From: Ga0077555 sp033764055 | GTDB taxonomy: Bacteria > Pseudomonadota > Alphaproteobacteria > Rhizobiales > Hyphomicrobiaceae | Length of the DNA stretch: 64,000 bases | NCBI GenBank assembly: GCA_033764055.1 | Contig: JANRJI010000127.1 | Coordinates: forward strand, 18,586 to 82,585 | Direction of reading: 5' to 3' | Made by a program: the position numbers and the translations under genes | Part shown: in pieces, positions 9,758-18,828 of the stretch | Layout: each line of letters begins with the position of its first letter | Numbering within the stretch: position 1 is the first letter of the stretch | The notes under the pieces: model-generated | The model's input: the letters and a program-made list of their open reading frames with translations, nothing else | The model's database searches: none | What the model was told of the DNA's origin: nothing

Positions 9758-10798
9758 ATGAAGCTCGGACTGCTGCTGCGCTATAGCGGCGAGACTGGAG
9801 GCCCGGACATCGACCTCGTGCTCGAGGCCGAGAAGCTCGGCTACGAGTCGGTCTGGCAGGGTGAATCCTACGGCATCGACAGCGTCTCGCCCATCGCGTG
9901 GACACTGTCGCGCACGAGCCGCATCAAGGCCGGCACCGGCATCATGCAGATCCCGGCGCGTACGCCCGCCTGCACGGCAATGACGGCCATGACGCTCGCC
10001 GCCATGTCGAACGGCCGCTTCCATTTGGGTCTCGGCCCGTCTGGTCCCCAGGTGGTCGAGGGCTGGCACGGCGTCGCCTACGGCAAGCCGCTGGCGCGCA
10101 TGAAGGAATACGTCGAGATCCTGCGCAAGATCTTCGCCCGCGAGGACGCGCTGCAGCACAAGAGCGAGCACTACGAGATCCCGTACACGGGGCCCGGCGC
10201 CACCGGGCTCGGCAAGCCGCTGAAGACGATCCTGAAGCCGAACCGCGACATCCGCATCTATACGGCTGCCATCGCTCCCGCCGGGCTGCGCACTGCCGGC
10301 GAGGTTGCAGACGGCGTGCAACCGATCTTCATGAGTCCGGAGAAGGCGGACATCATTACAAAGCCCGTCCTCGAGGGCATGGCGCTGGCCGCCCGCCCGC
10401 AGACGCTCGAGAATTTCGACATCACGCCGTTTGTCAAGGTCGCCATGGGCGACGACCTCGATAAGTGCCGCGACCAGCTCCGTCCGGAGGTGGCCCTCTA
10501 TGTGGGCGGCATGGGTGCGCGCGAGAAGAACTTCTATAACGATTACGCCAAGCGCCTCGGCTACGAGGACGCTGCCGTCGAGATCCAGGATGCCTTCCTG
10601 GGTGGCCGGCGCAAGGACGCCATGGCTGCCATCCCGGACAAGATGATCGACGAGCTCTTTCTCGTCGGCAATGCGGACCGGATCACGGGCCGCCTGAAGG
10701 AATGGAAGGCGGCCGCCAAGGGCAACAAGGTTGGCACCATGCTTCTCAGTGGCGCCAACCGCGAGATCCTGCGCTTGGCGGCCGAGGCCGTCGCCTGA
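9758..10798 (+). CDS. Luciferase-like (LLM class) flavin-dependent oxidoreductase
   Basis: A 346-residue TIM-barrel oxidoreductase of the bacterial luciferase/F420-dependent group. It has the N-terminal MKLGLLLRYSG strand, the GTGIMQIPARTP loop, and the family motif NGRFHLGLGPSGPQVVEGWHG. Members use reduced FMN or F420 to act on small organic substrates; cofactor and substrate cannot be fixed here. The ATG at 9758 has a GGAGG site eight bases upstream and begins at the first strand of the barrel, so the longer frame upstream was discarded. Confidence 0.85.
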   Translation: MKLGLLLRYSGETGGPDIDLVLEAEKLGYESVWQGESYGIDSVSPIAWTLSRTSRIKAGTGIMQIPARTPACTAMTAMTLAAMSNGRFHLGLGPSGPQVVEGWHGVAYGKPLARMKEYVEILRKIFAREDALQHKSEHYEIPYTGPGATGLGKPLKTILKPNRDIRIYTAAIAPAGLRTAGEVADGVQPIFMSPEKADIITKPVLEGMALAARPQTLENFDITPFVKVAMGDDLDKCRDQLRPEVALYVGGMGAREKNFYNDYAKRLGYEDAAVEIQDAFLGGRRKDAMAAIPDKMIDELFLVGNADRITGRLKEWKAAAKGNKVGTMLLSGANREILRLAAEAVA

Positions 10799-10864
10799 AG
10801 AGTCGCCGGCACGGAGCTGCAGTCCGGCCGGTTGAGCGCGATCGCGCTGTGGGAAGAGGGACGA

Positions 10865-10892
10865 CCGCACGGTGCACTTAACCGTTGTGCGG
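10865..10892. other. Inverted repeat upstream of nhaA
   Basis: CCGCAC at 10865-10870 and GTGCGG at 10887-10892 form a 6-bp stem, with a possible inner GGT/ACC extension across a bulge. It lies 60 bases before the nhaA start, where a 5' leader would be expected. It might be an operator or leader hairpin, but it is short enough to occur by chance. Confidence 0.25.
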
Positions 10893-10951
10893 AGCTTTCG
10901 TACGCCCTATTTCAGCCTCTGAAATCCTGAGCGCTGAAGGCGGATTAATCC

Positions 10952-12175
10952 ATGGGGACGAACGGGGCCGGCACCGGCTCGAACGCCAAGCAGAGTGCCC
11001 TCGCCTTCTTTCAGAGCGAGGCGGCGGGCGGCATTCTGATGATGATCGCAGCGGCCGCGGCGCTGGTCATCAGCAATTCGGCGTGGGCGCCCTTCTACCA
11101 GTGGCTGCTGGACGTACCCGTCTCGGTCCGGATTGGGGAGCTGGCGCTCGACAAGCCGCTGCTGCACTGGATCAACGACGGCCTGATGGCTGTCTTCTTC
11201 TGCCTCGTTGCTCTCGAGATCAAGCGCGAGATTGTGGCCGGCGAGCTCTCGACCCGGGAGCAGGCATCGCTTCCGGCACTCGCCGCCCTGGGCGGCATGG
11301 CGATGCCGGCCCTGATCTACTGGGCGTTGAACCAGGGCGATCAAACCGCCTTGCGGGGCTGGGCGATCCCAACCGCAACCGACATCGCCTTCGCAGTCAC
11401 CGTACTGTCTCTGATCGGCCGGGGCGTACCACCCGCCCTGAAGGTGTTCCTGCTGGCGCTCGCAATCATCGACGATCTGGGCGCGATCGTCATCATCGCC
11501 CTGTTCTATACGGCCAAGCTGTCGGGACTGGCGCTTGCGCTGGCTGCCGTCGGCGTCGCCATCCTCGTGCTCCTCAACCTGCGCGGCACTCGCGTCATAG
11601 CCGCCTACGTCGTGACCGGCGTCTTCGTCTGGATCTGCGTCCTGAAGTCCGGCATCCACGCGACACTTGCCGGGGTTCTGCTCGGACTTGCCATCCCATT
11701 GCGGACCGACGATGCCGGAAGCGAGGGCTCGCCACTCCTCCGCCTGGAAGGCATGCTCCATCCCTGGGTCGCGTTCGGCGTGCTGCCCCTGTTCGGGTTT
11801 GCAAATGCCGGTGTATCCCTCGCGGGGCTGAGCCTCGCCAGCCTGGCTCACCCGGTCACGCTGGGCATCGCGCTCGGCCTCGTCATCGGCAAGCCGGTGG
11901 GCATTGTGCTGGCATGCTGGCTCGCCGACCGCAGCCGCCTCAGCGCCCTGCCGAATGATACGACCTGGCAGCAGCTGATCGGTGCATCGATGTTGGCCGG
12001 CATCGGCTTCACGATGAGCCTGTTCATCGGGATCCTGGCCTTCGACGAGGCAGCTTTTGCCACCCCCGTCCGCGTCGGTGTTCTGGCCGGCTCCCTCGTC
12101 TCGGCGATCGCTGGCTACATCGTCTTGACCCGCGCAGCGCCGTCCGCCTCGCCAGCCAAGGAGTCGACGCCATGA
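10952..12175 (+). CDS. nhaA: Na+/H+ antiporter NhaA
   Basis: Inner-membrane sodium/proton antiporter of 407 residues, exporting Na+ (or Li+) in exchange for protons. The ion-site motif AIIDDLGAIV places the paired aspartates at 174-175, and PTATDIAFA has Asp144, as in NhaA proteins. About twelve hydrophobic helices are visible. The stop codon overlaps the carbonic anhydrase start by four bases (ATGA), so translation of the two is probably coupled. Together they suggest a unit for pH and ion balance. Confidence 0.94.
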   Translation: MGTNGAGTGSNAKQSALAFFQSEAAGGILMMIAAAAALVISNSAWAPFYQWLLDVPVSVRIGELALDKPLLHWINDGLMAVFFCLVALEIKREIVAGELSTREQASLPALAALGGMAMPALIYWALNQGDQTALRGWAIPTATDIAFAVTVLSLIGRGVPPALKVFLLALAIIDDLGAIVIIALFYTAKLSGLALALAAVGVAILVLLNLRGTRVIAAYVVTGVFVWICVLKSGIHATLAGVLLGLAIPLRTDDAGSEGSPLLRLEGMLHPWVAFGVLPLFGFANAGVSLAGLSLASLAHPVTLGIALGLVIGKPVGIVLACWLADRSRLSALPNDTTWQQLIGASMLAGIGFTMSLFIGILAFDEAAFATPVRVGVLAGSLVSAIAGYIVLTRAAPSASPAKESTP

Positions 12176-12810
12176 GCCTTCTTCCCGACCAGCTCGCCGA
12201 TCGCTACCGGCGATTTCGTTTCCGGCACTACGCGCCCAACCAGCACCGCTACGAGGAGCTGGCGGAGCACGGCCAGGCGCCAGAGGTGATGGTAGTGTCG
12301 TGCTGCGACAGCCGCGTCGATCCCGAGACCATCTTCTCGGCCATGCCCGGCGAGCTGTTCGTGGTGCGCAACGTGGCCAACCTAGTGCCGCCGTTCGAGA
12401 CCACCGGCAAGTTTCATGGCGTCTCGGCAGCACTGGAGTTCGCTGCTCTCAACCTGCGCGTCCGCCATATCATGGTCATCGGTCATTCCGGTTGCGGCGG
12501 CATCCGCACCTGTCTCGAGCGCGACGCCGCCCGCCAGACAGAAGCGCAATTCATCTCCAACTGGATGTCGATGCTGGATGCAGCACGCGACGAGGTCCGC
12601 CGCGAGCTTGCAAACCGCCCCATCGCCGAGATGACCGCGGCGCTCGAGCGTGCCGGCGTCAAGGCCTCGCTCGCCAACCTGCGCACGTTCCCCTGCATCC
12701 AGACGCTGGAGGGCCGCGGTCGCGTCGCCCTGCATGGTGCCCACTTCGACATCGCGTCGGGCGCATTGACAGTGCTGAACGAAGGAACGGGCACCTTCGT
12801 CGAAGTATGA
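12172..12810 (+). CDS. Beta-class carbonic anhydrase
   Basis: Zinc enzyme of 212 residues interconverting CO2 and bicarbonate. The zinc ligands are clear: Cys44 with the Asp46-Arg48 dyad (SCCDSRVD), and His105/Cys108 (IGHSGCGG). Length fits the beta class. The start overlaps the end of nhaA. The proton and bicarbonate produced could serve the antiporter's pH role, and a bicarbonate supply role is the usual alternative. An importer operon follows after 252 bases but is probably separate. Confidence 0.93.
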   Translation: MSLLPDQLADRYRRFRFRHYAPNQHRYEELAEHGQAPEVMVVSCCDSRVDPETIFSAMPGELFVVRNVANLVPPFETTGKFHGVSAALEFAALNLRVRHIMVIGHSGCGGIRTCLERDAARQTEAQFISNWMSMLDAARDEVRRELANRPIAEMTAALERAGVKASLANLRTFPCIQTLEGRGRVALHGAHFDIASGALTVLNEGTGTFVEV

Positions 12811-13062
12811 TTGTCAGGCGCGCCGGATGATCGAAACGAGGATCGGACACTCGCGGGCCGGAGCACGGCGACCCGTTCGATCGGGGCCTCCGGCGGCGGT
12901 CGCCGTCAACAGGCTCGCCTCCCGGTGCGGGACGACCAACCGCTCCCGATCTCAACCACGGTCGGCCCAGCGGCTAGTCGGACACCCTTGAGCCAGGCGA
13001 CCACTTGTCGGCCACCGAAATCCGGGCCACAACCGTAGGCCTAGAAACGGAGGGAGGACACG

Positions 13063-14067
13063 ATGACGGTGTTTAAATGGGCCTTGTCCGGCGTGCTTGC
13101 GATCGCCGGGCTTGCGACCGGCGCACGTGCAGAGGTGAGCGAGGTGGTCATCGCCCAGCAGTTCGGCGCGGTCTACCTGCCGGCCATGGTCATGGAGCAT
13201 GTCAAGCTGGTCGAGAAGCATCTCGCCGCCGCCGGCATGAGTGACGTCAAGGTCAAGTGGGCAAAGCTCGGCGGGCCAGCGGCCATCAATGACGCCACGC
13301 TTGCCGGCAGCCTGCATTTCGCCTGCCAGGGTATTCCCTCGCTCGCTGTCATCGCTGATCGCACCAAGGGCAACATTGGCGTCAAGTCGCTCGGCTCGAT
13401 GGTCAACGCCAACATCTGGCTCAACACCCGCAACCCGACGGTCAAATCATTGAAGGACTTCGGCGACAAGGATCGGATCGCCGTGCCTTCGCTCAAGGTG
13501 TCGACCCAGGCGATCATGTTGCACATCGCCGCCCAGGACCTGTGGGGCAAGGGCAATCACGCCAAGATCGACCATCTGGTGGTCGCGGTGCCGCATCCCG
13601 ATGCACTGGCAGCGGTGACCAATCCTTCGCACGAGCTCAACTCCCATTTCGCCACGACCCCTTTTCACGAGGGCGAGATGAAAGCCGGTCTGAGGACGGT
13701 CACCACGGCCTACGAGATCATGGGTGGGCCGAACACGGGCCTCACGTTCACATCGAGCGAGAAGTTCCGGAAGGAGAATCCGAAAGTCTTCGCGGCGGTG
13801 TCCAAGGCGTTCGACGAGTCCTTCGAGTGGATCAATTCCGACAAGCGGCGGGCGGCCAAGACGTACATCGAGATGACCAAGGAGAAGCGCCTGACGGAGG
13901 ACGAGCTCACTGCGGTCATGAATACCAAGGACCTCGAGTACACCAAGGTTCCCAGCCGGGTGATGAAGATGTTGGACTTTCTCCATGGCATCGGATCGCT
14001 GAAGAGCAAGCCGGAGTCGTGGAAGGATCCGTTCTTCCCGGAGGTGCACGCTCTGCCCGGCAGCTGA
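13063..14067 (+). CDS. ABC transporter substrate-binding protein (NitT/TauT type)
   Basis: Periplasmic binding protein of 334 residues in the NMT1/THI5-like group that captures ligand for the ATPase and permease encoded next. A signal peptide occupies residues 1-23 (cleavage after GARA, before EVSEV). The GGPAAINDATLAGSLHFAC segment matches the region that senses the ligand in nitrate/taurine-type binders. A strong GGAGGGAGGA ribosome site precedes the ATG. Substrate cannot be read: nitrate, sulfonate, thiamine-precursor and aromatic transporters share this architecture. Confidence 0.88.
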   Translation: MTVFKWALSGVLAIAGLATGARAEVSEVVIAQQFGAVYLPAMVMEHVKLVEKHLAAAGMSDVKVKWAKLGGPAAINDATLAGSLHFACQGIPSLAVIADRTKGNIGVKSLGSMVNANIWLNTRNPTVKSLKDFGDKDRIAVPSLKVSTQAIMLHIAAQDLWGKGNHAKIDHLVVAVPHPDALAAVTNPSHELNSHFATTPFHEGEMKAGLRTVTTAYEIMGGPNTGLTFTSSEKFRKENPKVFAAVSKAFDESFEWINSDKRRAAKTYIEMTKEKRLTEDELTAVMNTKDLEYTKVPSRVMKMLDFLHGIGSLKSKPESWKDPFFPEVHALPGS

Positions 14068-14078
14068 TCCACGTCGCC

Positions 14079-14113
14079 GGGAGCGCCGCCTCGCCGACCG
14101 GGATGGCGCTCCC
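14079..14113 (+). other. Hairpin between binding-protein and ATPase genes
   Basis: GGGAGCGCC at 14079-14087 pairs with GGCGCTCCC at 14105-14113 (9 bp, 17-base loop). There is no T-run, so it is not a full intrinsic terminator. Stems in this place often protect the upstream message and keep the binding protein more abundant than the membrane parts; that role is inferred here. Confidence 0.55.
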
Positions 14114-14173
14114 CGAGTGAACAACGAGGCATCGCCCGGTCCGCAGGAGCAATGCCCATAAGAAGGGAACGCC

Positions 14174-14971
14174 GTGAACCAGATGCCTCAAGCTCCAGTG
14201 CCGCTGCTCCAGGTGAACGGCGTAACGCTGCAGTACAAGACCCGTGAGCACCTCGTCACCGCCACCTATCGGGTGAGCTTCGACGTGCTCCCATCCGACC
14301 GGTTCGTTCTGCTGGGACCATCCGGCTGCGGGAAGTCGACCCTGCTGAAGGCGGTCGGCGGCTACATGGCCCCGACCGAGGGCAGCCTGAAGCTGAAAGG
14401 GCAAGTCATCCGAAAGCCCGGCCCCGATCGTTGCATGGTGTTCCAGGAGTTCGATCAGTTGCTCCCCTGGAAGACGGTCAAGCGCAACGTCATGTTCGGG
14501 CTCGAGGCCTCCGGCAAGCTCCGCGGCAAGGAAGCCGAGGACAAGGCGATGCAGTACATCGAGAAGGTCAACCTCACGAAGTTCGCCAACAGCTACCCGC
14601 ACACGCTCTCAGGCGGCATGAAGCAACGCGTCGCCATCGCCCGCGCCATGGCGATGGAGCCCGACATCCTGCTGATGGACGAGCCGTTCGCCGCGCTCGA
14701 CGCGCTGACCCGGCGCAAGATGCAGGACGAGCTCCTCCAGCTCTGGTCGGACACCCGCTTCACGGTGCTCTTCGTCACCCACTCGATTCCCGAGGCTGTA
14801 TTGATCGGCAATCGCATCCTGCTGCTTTCGCCGCACCCGGGGCAGGTCAAGGCCGAGATGAACAGCGATGGGACCGATCCCGTCGACTCCGCCGGCTCGA
14901 AGCTGTCGGACCGCATCCATGAAATGCTGTTCGCCGAGCAGGTCGAGGAAACGGGAGCGCACGTATCATGA
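14174..14971 (+). CDS. ABC transporter ATP-binding protein (NitT/TauT type)
   Basis: Cytoplasmic ATPase of 265 residues powering the importer. Walker A (GPSGCGKST), Q-loop (FQEFDQLLPW), signature (LSGGMKQRVAIARA), Walker B (ILLMDEPFAALDAL) and the H-loop (FVTHSIPEA) are all intact. The frame opens with GTG at 14174 behind an AGAAGGGA ribosome site; an ATG three codons later is a possible start. The end overlaps the permease start by four bases, so the ATPase and permease are translationally coupled. Confidence 0.92.
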   Translation: MNQMPQAPVPLLQVNGVTLQYKTREHLVTATYRVSFDVLPSDRFVLLGPSGCGKSTLLKAVGGYMAPTEGSLKLKGQVIRKPGPDRCMVFQEFDQLLPWKTVKRNVMFGLEASGKLRGKEAEDKAMQYIEKVNLTKFANSYPHTLSGGMKQRVAIARAMAMEPDILLMDEPFAALDALTRRKMQDELLQLWSDTRFTVLFVTHSIPEAVLIGNRILLLSPHPGQVKAEMNSDGTDPVDSAGSKLSDRIHEMLFAEQVEETGAHVS

Positions 14972-15855
14972 GCCAGGCGACACCTGCGACCGGCGTCCAC
15001 AACCACCGTCCCGAGTTCGTGCTTCAGGGCGAGCTGACGAAAGAGTTCGGGGTCGTCGAGAAGCCACTGACACCGTGGGAGAAAGCCTATAACAACGGCG
15101 CGATCCGCAAGTGCTTCCTCCTGATCGCGCTCGGCATCATCTGGCAATTGTATGCGGTGCAGCTGAACAATCCGCTGATCGTCCCCACTCTGACCGACAC
15201 GCTGGGGGCGTTCTGGGATGCGATCGCGAGGGGTGAGCTGCCGGATCGTGCCGCCACCTCGATCCGTCTCCTGCTCCAGGGCTTTTCGATCGGTCTGGGA
15301 CTGGCTCTCGTGTTCACCATGGCCGCCATCACCACGCGCCTCGGCAACGATCTTCTCGAGACGCTCACGTCGATGTTCAATCCCTTGCCGGCCATCGCCC
15401 TGCTGCCGTTGGCGCTGATCTGGTTCGGCCTCGGCGACAACAGCATCATCTTCGTCGTGGTCCACTCGGTGTTGTGGGCCGTTGCCCTGAACACGCATTC
15501 GGGGTTCCGCTCGGTGTCGAACACGTTGCGCATGGTCGGCCACAATTACGGCCTCACCGGCATCAGCTTCGTGACCAGGGTTTTGATCCCTGCGGCCTTC
15601 CCCTCGATCCTGACAGGCCTCAAAATCGGCTGGGCCTTCGCTTGGCGAACGCTGATCGCCGCCGAGTTGGTCTATGGCGCGGCCTCCGGCAAGGGCGGCC
15701 TCGGCTGGTTCATCTATGAATCGAAGAACCAGCTCGAGATCCCCTCCGTGTTCGCCGGCCTGTTCACGGTCATCATGATCGGCCTGCTGGTCGAGAACAT
15801 CATTTTCCGCAGCATAGAGGCCCGCACCGTCCGCAGGTGGGGAATGCAGGCCTGA
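14968..15855 (+). CDS. ABC transporter permease (NitT/TauT type)
   Basis: Inner-membrane permease of 295 residues in the binding-protein-dependent transport superfamily. It has a soluble N-terminus of about 45 residues and then about six helices. The EAA loop that contacts the ATPase is visible around GHNYGLTGISFVTRVLIPAAFPSIL (first part aligns with the EAA signature). It completes a one-permease, one-ATPase, one-binder importer and is probably the last gene of the operon. Substrate is unknown. Confidence 0.9.
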   Translation: MSQATPATGVHNHRPEFVLQGELTKEFGVVEKPLTPWEKAYNNGAIRKCFLLIALGIIWQLYAVQLNNPLIVPTLTDTLGAFWDAIARGELPDRAATSIRLLLQGFSIGLGLALVFTMAAITTRLGNDLLETLTSMFNPLPAIALLPLALIWFGLGDNSIIFVVVHSVLWAVALNTHSGFRSVSNTLRMVGHNYGLTGISFVTRVLIPAAFPSILTGLKIGWAFAWRTLIAAELVYGAASGKGGLGWFIYESKNQLEIPSVFAGLFTVIMIGLLVENIIFRSIEARTVRRWGMQA

Positions 15856-15890
15856 CGCTTCGTCGCGGGGATGTCGCCGGGCTTGCTCGT

Positions 15891-15923
15891 TAAAAAAGAG
15901 GCCGGCCCGTGAGGGCCGGCCTC
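15891..15923 (-). terminator. Intrinsic terminator for the minus strand
   Basis: A perfect 11-bp stem, GAGGCCGGCCC at 15898-15908 and GGGCCGGCCTC at 15913-15923, with the loop GTGA. On the plus strand it is preceded by TAAAAAA, so minus-strand RNA would read a strong GC hairpin followed by a U-run. It would end transcription of the small minus-strand genes starting at 16204 and 16464. The hairpin also lies behind the plus-strand permease gene and may slow transcription there, but it lacks a T-run in that direction. Confidence 0.75.
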
Positions 15924-15976
15924 AGTGCGACAGAAGGCGGTTGCAAGTCGGGGAGAACGTCGCCTCCTGTCGGATC

Positions 15977-16204
15977 TCAGCAATGACGAGCTGCGAGACC
16001 GGCGGCACCCGGCGCGGCCCGACTGGCGGGCGCCCGGCAGCCGATGCCAGCGTCCCCGTTCGCCTCCCGACTTTCCGGTCGACCGAAAATGCCCTGCAAC
16101 AGGGCCCAGAATGCAGCGGACCGCTCGCGTCGGCCCCGGTCGATCGCCGCCTGGATCTGCGCGTGGCTGACGCTCGGGAACATCGATCTGTCGAATGCGC
16201 TCAT
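15977..16204 (-). CDS. Small hypothetical protein, paralogue of the protein encoded at 16276-16464
   Basis: A 75-residue protein of unknown function. Its centre, IQAAIDRGRRERSAAFWALL, matches the pattern RGR.ERS.AF found in the protein encoded just upstream on the same strand, so the two are related. The rest is low-complexity and Ala/Arg-rich. A GAGGA ribosome site lies nine bases before the ATG, and a clear intrinsic terminator follows the stop. Small basic proteins of this type are common in Rhizobiales. The shared motif, ribosome site and terminator support a real gene. Confidence 0.6.
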   Translation of the reverse strand: MSAFDRSMFPSVSHAQIQAAIDRGRRERSAAFWALLQGIFGRPESREANGDAGIGCRAPASRAAPGAAGLAARHC

Positions 16205-16275
16205 CGTCTTTGTCCTCAGCTCATGATCGTCTCGGCCCGGCGGGTATTCCCGCTCGGGACCCTCCTTGTGGCCGT

Positions 16276-16464
16276 TCAGTATGGCACCGGCATCGTCCGG
16301 TGATCGGCCGCTGCTGTTTCCGTCGAGCCGAGACGCATCGCCCCGCTCAACCAGCGCGCCATCACGCCCATCGCGGCGTGGAAGGCGCGCGACCGCTCGA
16401 GGCGACCGCGTGCGACGCCTGCCTCGACATCGGCCCGCGTCACGCCGTTTGATTGAATGCTCAT
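16276..16464 (-). CDS. Small hypothetical protein, divergent from the LysR regulator
   Basis: A 62-residue protein with the motif VARGRLERSRAFHAAM, shared with the protein encoded immediately downstream. A CGGAG ribosome site is seven bases before the ATG. The start lies 120 bases from the divergent LysR-family gene, the usual arrangement for a LysR regulator and its target, so this small gene and the next one may be controlled by that regulator. The function is unknown. Confidence 0.58.
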   Translation of the reverse strand: MSIQSNGVTRADVEAGVARGRLERSRAFHAAMGVMARWLSGAMRLGSTETAAADHRTMPVPY

Positions 16465-16584
16465 GTCATTTCTCCGCTCTGTTGGCCGTTGACCGGCGCT
16501 GTTCGATGGTTGAGAGATATGGCGGATGAAGCGCCGCTACAAACGATGAATCCTTGGGATTTGCGTTAGAAAAGCTCAATCATC

Positions 16585-17499
16585 ATGCCCCGCCCTCTGC
16601 CCCCGCTGAACGCCTTGCGCGCCTTTGAGGCCACCGCACGGCACTTGAGCTTCACCCTCGCCGCTGATGAGCTGTCAGTGACGCCGGCGGCGCTCAGCCA
16701 CCAGATCAAGGGTCTGGAGGACTTCCTGGGACAGCGGCTCTTCGACCGGAAAACCCGATCGATCGCCCTCACGCCGGCCGGGCTGGCGCTGTATCCGGGC
16801 CTGCACGCCGCCTTCCTGCAGATTCGGCAAAGCGTGGAGCTGATCGATCGGGCATCGGCCGACAACGTCCTCGTCATCAGCGCGCCGCCGGGCTTCACCG
16901 CGAAATGGCTCGTTCCTCGGCTGTACCGCTTCCTGATGGAAAATCCGGAGATCGACGCCCGGATCTCGGCGACGCAGACGCTCGCCAACTTCACGTCCGA
17001 CGGTGTCGATCTCGCTATCCGCAACAGCCGGGCGGTCCCGAATGGCCACTGGTCGAAGCGGTTGCTGGGCATTTCCCTGATCGCGGTCGCGAGCCCGCGC
17101 CTGATCGCCGAGCACGATATCCGGAAGCCGGGCGACCTGGCGCGCGTCACGCTCATTCACGACGATATGCTGGGCCGCCTGACGGGCTTGCCGACTTGGT
17201 CGGAATGGCTCGCCGCAGCGGGCGTCGAGGGTGTCAATCTCGCTCGCGGATTGCGGCTCTCGAGCTCTGATCACGCCCTCGACGCGGCCGTCGAGGGTGC
17301 GGGCTTCCTTCTCGCCCACAAGGCGCTCGCCCACGACGACCTCAAGACCGGGAGGCTCGTGGCACCCTTCGGCCTGGAGCTGCCGACCGACCGTGTCTTC
17401 AGTCTCGTTTGCCCGGAGGTGAATGCACGCCGCCCCAAAGTCCGCGCGTTCTGCGATTGGGCGCTCGAGGAGGCGAGGCGAACGGAGGCGGGACCATGA
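16585..17499 (+). CDS. LysR-family transcriptional regulator (GcvA-like)
   Basis: DNA-binding regulator of 304 residues. The N-terminal winged helix is typical of the GcvA subgroup (PPLNALRAFEATARHLSFT, then TPAALSHQIKGLE), with the recognition helix at about residues 33-52. The effector domain follows from about residue 90. GcvA-like proteins often control a divergent target, which here would be the two small paralogous genes at 16464 and 16204. The effector is unknown. Confidence 0.9.
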   Translation: MPRPLPPLNALRAFEATARHLSFTLAADELSVTPAALSHQIKGLEDFLGQRLFDRKTRSIALTPAGLALYPGLHAAFLQIRQSVELIDRASADNVLVISAPPGFTAKWLVPRLYRFLMENPEIDARISATQTLANFTSDGVDLAIRNSRAVPNGHWSKRLLGISLIAVASPRLIAEHDIRKPGDLARVTLIHDDMLGRLTGLPTWSEWLAAAGVEGVNLARGLRLSSSDHALDAAVEGAGFLLAHKALAHDDLKTGRLVAPFGLELPTDRVFSLVCPEVNARRPKVRAFCDWALEEARRTEAGP

Positions 17500-17556
17500 C
17501 CAGGAGGGAGCACCGGCAAGCGCATTCCCGGCGGAAAAGCGATTCCGGCTCGCTGC

Positions 17557-18537
17557 TCAGCGACCCGCACTGCGAAACACGGCCGCAGCGAGCATTCCCG
17601 CCCCCATTGCCAGGGCGACCATGACGAGGCCGTAGAGGATCGGATGCTTGAAGGCGAGCACGTGCATCGCTTCCTCCAGCCCCTGTCGCTCGAGGTCGAG
17701 ACGGGCATTGAACTGGCTCAGCAACTCGCCGTTGCGGAACAGGTACACTCGGGTCTCGAACGGCCCCACCACGACGTTCGCAGGCACCTCGATCGAGGCC
17801 CGGAAGAGGCTGGGCCCTATGAATGTCACCGCGAACTCGCCCTTGGCATAGAGACGCTCGCGCAGCTTGAGGCGCACGATGGCTTCCCGGAACTCCTTGA
17901 TCTCGGCCGCGCTGCGCTTTTCGGCCCCCTTGGCCAGCTCCATCGGCACATAGTCGAAGCCGATTCCGGTCGCCTTCAGCACCTCGGATGATGTGACCTC
18001 GTCGATCGGTCGCGTCGAGGCGATGGCGTAGTAGCTCGGCACGCTGTCGAACGCGAGCGCATCGGTATTGAGCCAGATTCCGGCCACCCTGTCCTTGCGG
18101 CGGGCGACCAGCTTCGTCGGCGTTCCGACGACAACGATGACGATGTCGTAGAGCCCGGCCTCTGCACTCTGCTGCCGGCTGTTGTTGACGGCGCCGAAGA
18201 CGACGATCTCGGTCCCGGCGAAACTCGACGTCACCTGGACGTTGCGCGTCGATACGTCCGCCTGGACGGACTCGGGCTGCAGTGCGGCCACGCCGACGGT
18301 GCCGCCGTCTGGTGCCGGCAACGCAGGCGTCGGCACGATCCGGTTCGGCACGGGCAGCGGGATCGCTCTCTGCCGCTTGAGGGTCTGGGCTTCGCCGCTG
18401 CAGGAAGCGCCAGCGAGCGCCATCACGAGGATGAGGCCGATCAGGAGGAGGTGGCGGGCGCGACCTCTACGGGACGGCCGGCGTGCCTCGGCGAGGAGAG
18501 TGCTCCCGAAGTTCCCGCCCATCGTCCGCTGTATCAT
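17557..18537 (-). CDS. TIGR02186-like membrane-anchored protein
   Basis: A 326-residue protein resembling the TIGR02186 family of alphaproteobacteria, whose function is unknown. It has an N-terminal signal or anchor (HLLLIGLILVMALAGASC), a beta-rich periplasmic domain beginning around EIVVFGAV, and a C-terminal membrane helix (ILYGLVMVALAMGAGMLAAA). Family members often sit next to a TauE/SafE-type permease; none is present here. The ATG at 18537 has a GGGAG ribosome site, and a second ATG five codons later is possible. Its 3' end lies 57 bases from the end of the LysR gene, facing it. Confidence 0.75.
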   Translation of the reverse strand: MIQRTMGGNFGSTLLAEARRPSRRGRARHLLLIGLILVMALAGASCSGEAQTLKRQRAIPLPVPNRIVPTPALPAPDGGTVGVAALQPESVQADVSTRNVQVTSSFAGTEIVVFGAVNNSRQQSAEAGLYDIVIVVVGTPTKLVARRKDRVAGIWLNTDALAFDSVPSYYAIASTRPIDEVTSSEVLKATGIGFDYVPMELAKGAEKRSAAEIKEFREAIVRLKLRERLYAKGEFAVTFIGPSLFRASIEVPANVVVGPFETRVYLFRNGELLSQFNARLDLERQGLEEAMHVLAFKHPILYGLVMVALAMGAGMLAAAVFRSAGR

Positions 18538-18828
18538 TGCTCCCGCCCCGTCCGGACACGACGGTCCCGTCGTCCGGCCTCCTCTTGGTGGCGCCCCGAC
18601 TGACGCGTTCATCGCCTCCGTGATTGCGCCAGAGGGCACACAAACCGCGGCGCTTGGCAAGCCGAGGAAGAAGCGAAGCGCCTGTACGAGGGCGCGCCCC
18701 GGGCAGGCCCGACACCACATTCGCGCGACGGATCGCTGCAGCGTCGTGTCGGATCGGTTGCCGCGCGGGCTTCCTTGCGCTGCTCCGGCGCTTCCCTGTA
18801 GAACGAAACCGAAATCAGAACGGTAACC

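Noticed and set aside
9325..16303. The same MIVSARR start in the small secreted protein at 9325 and in a frame at 16223
   Set aside because: The second frame has no ribosome site, runs antisense to a better small gene start and shares only seven residues, so I regard the match as chance.
18538..18828. Fluoride riboswitch before crcB
   Set aside because: I found no recognisable core of the fluoride riboswitch in the gap.
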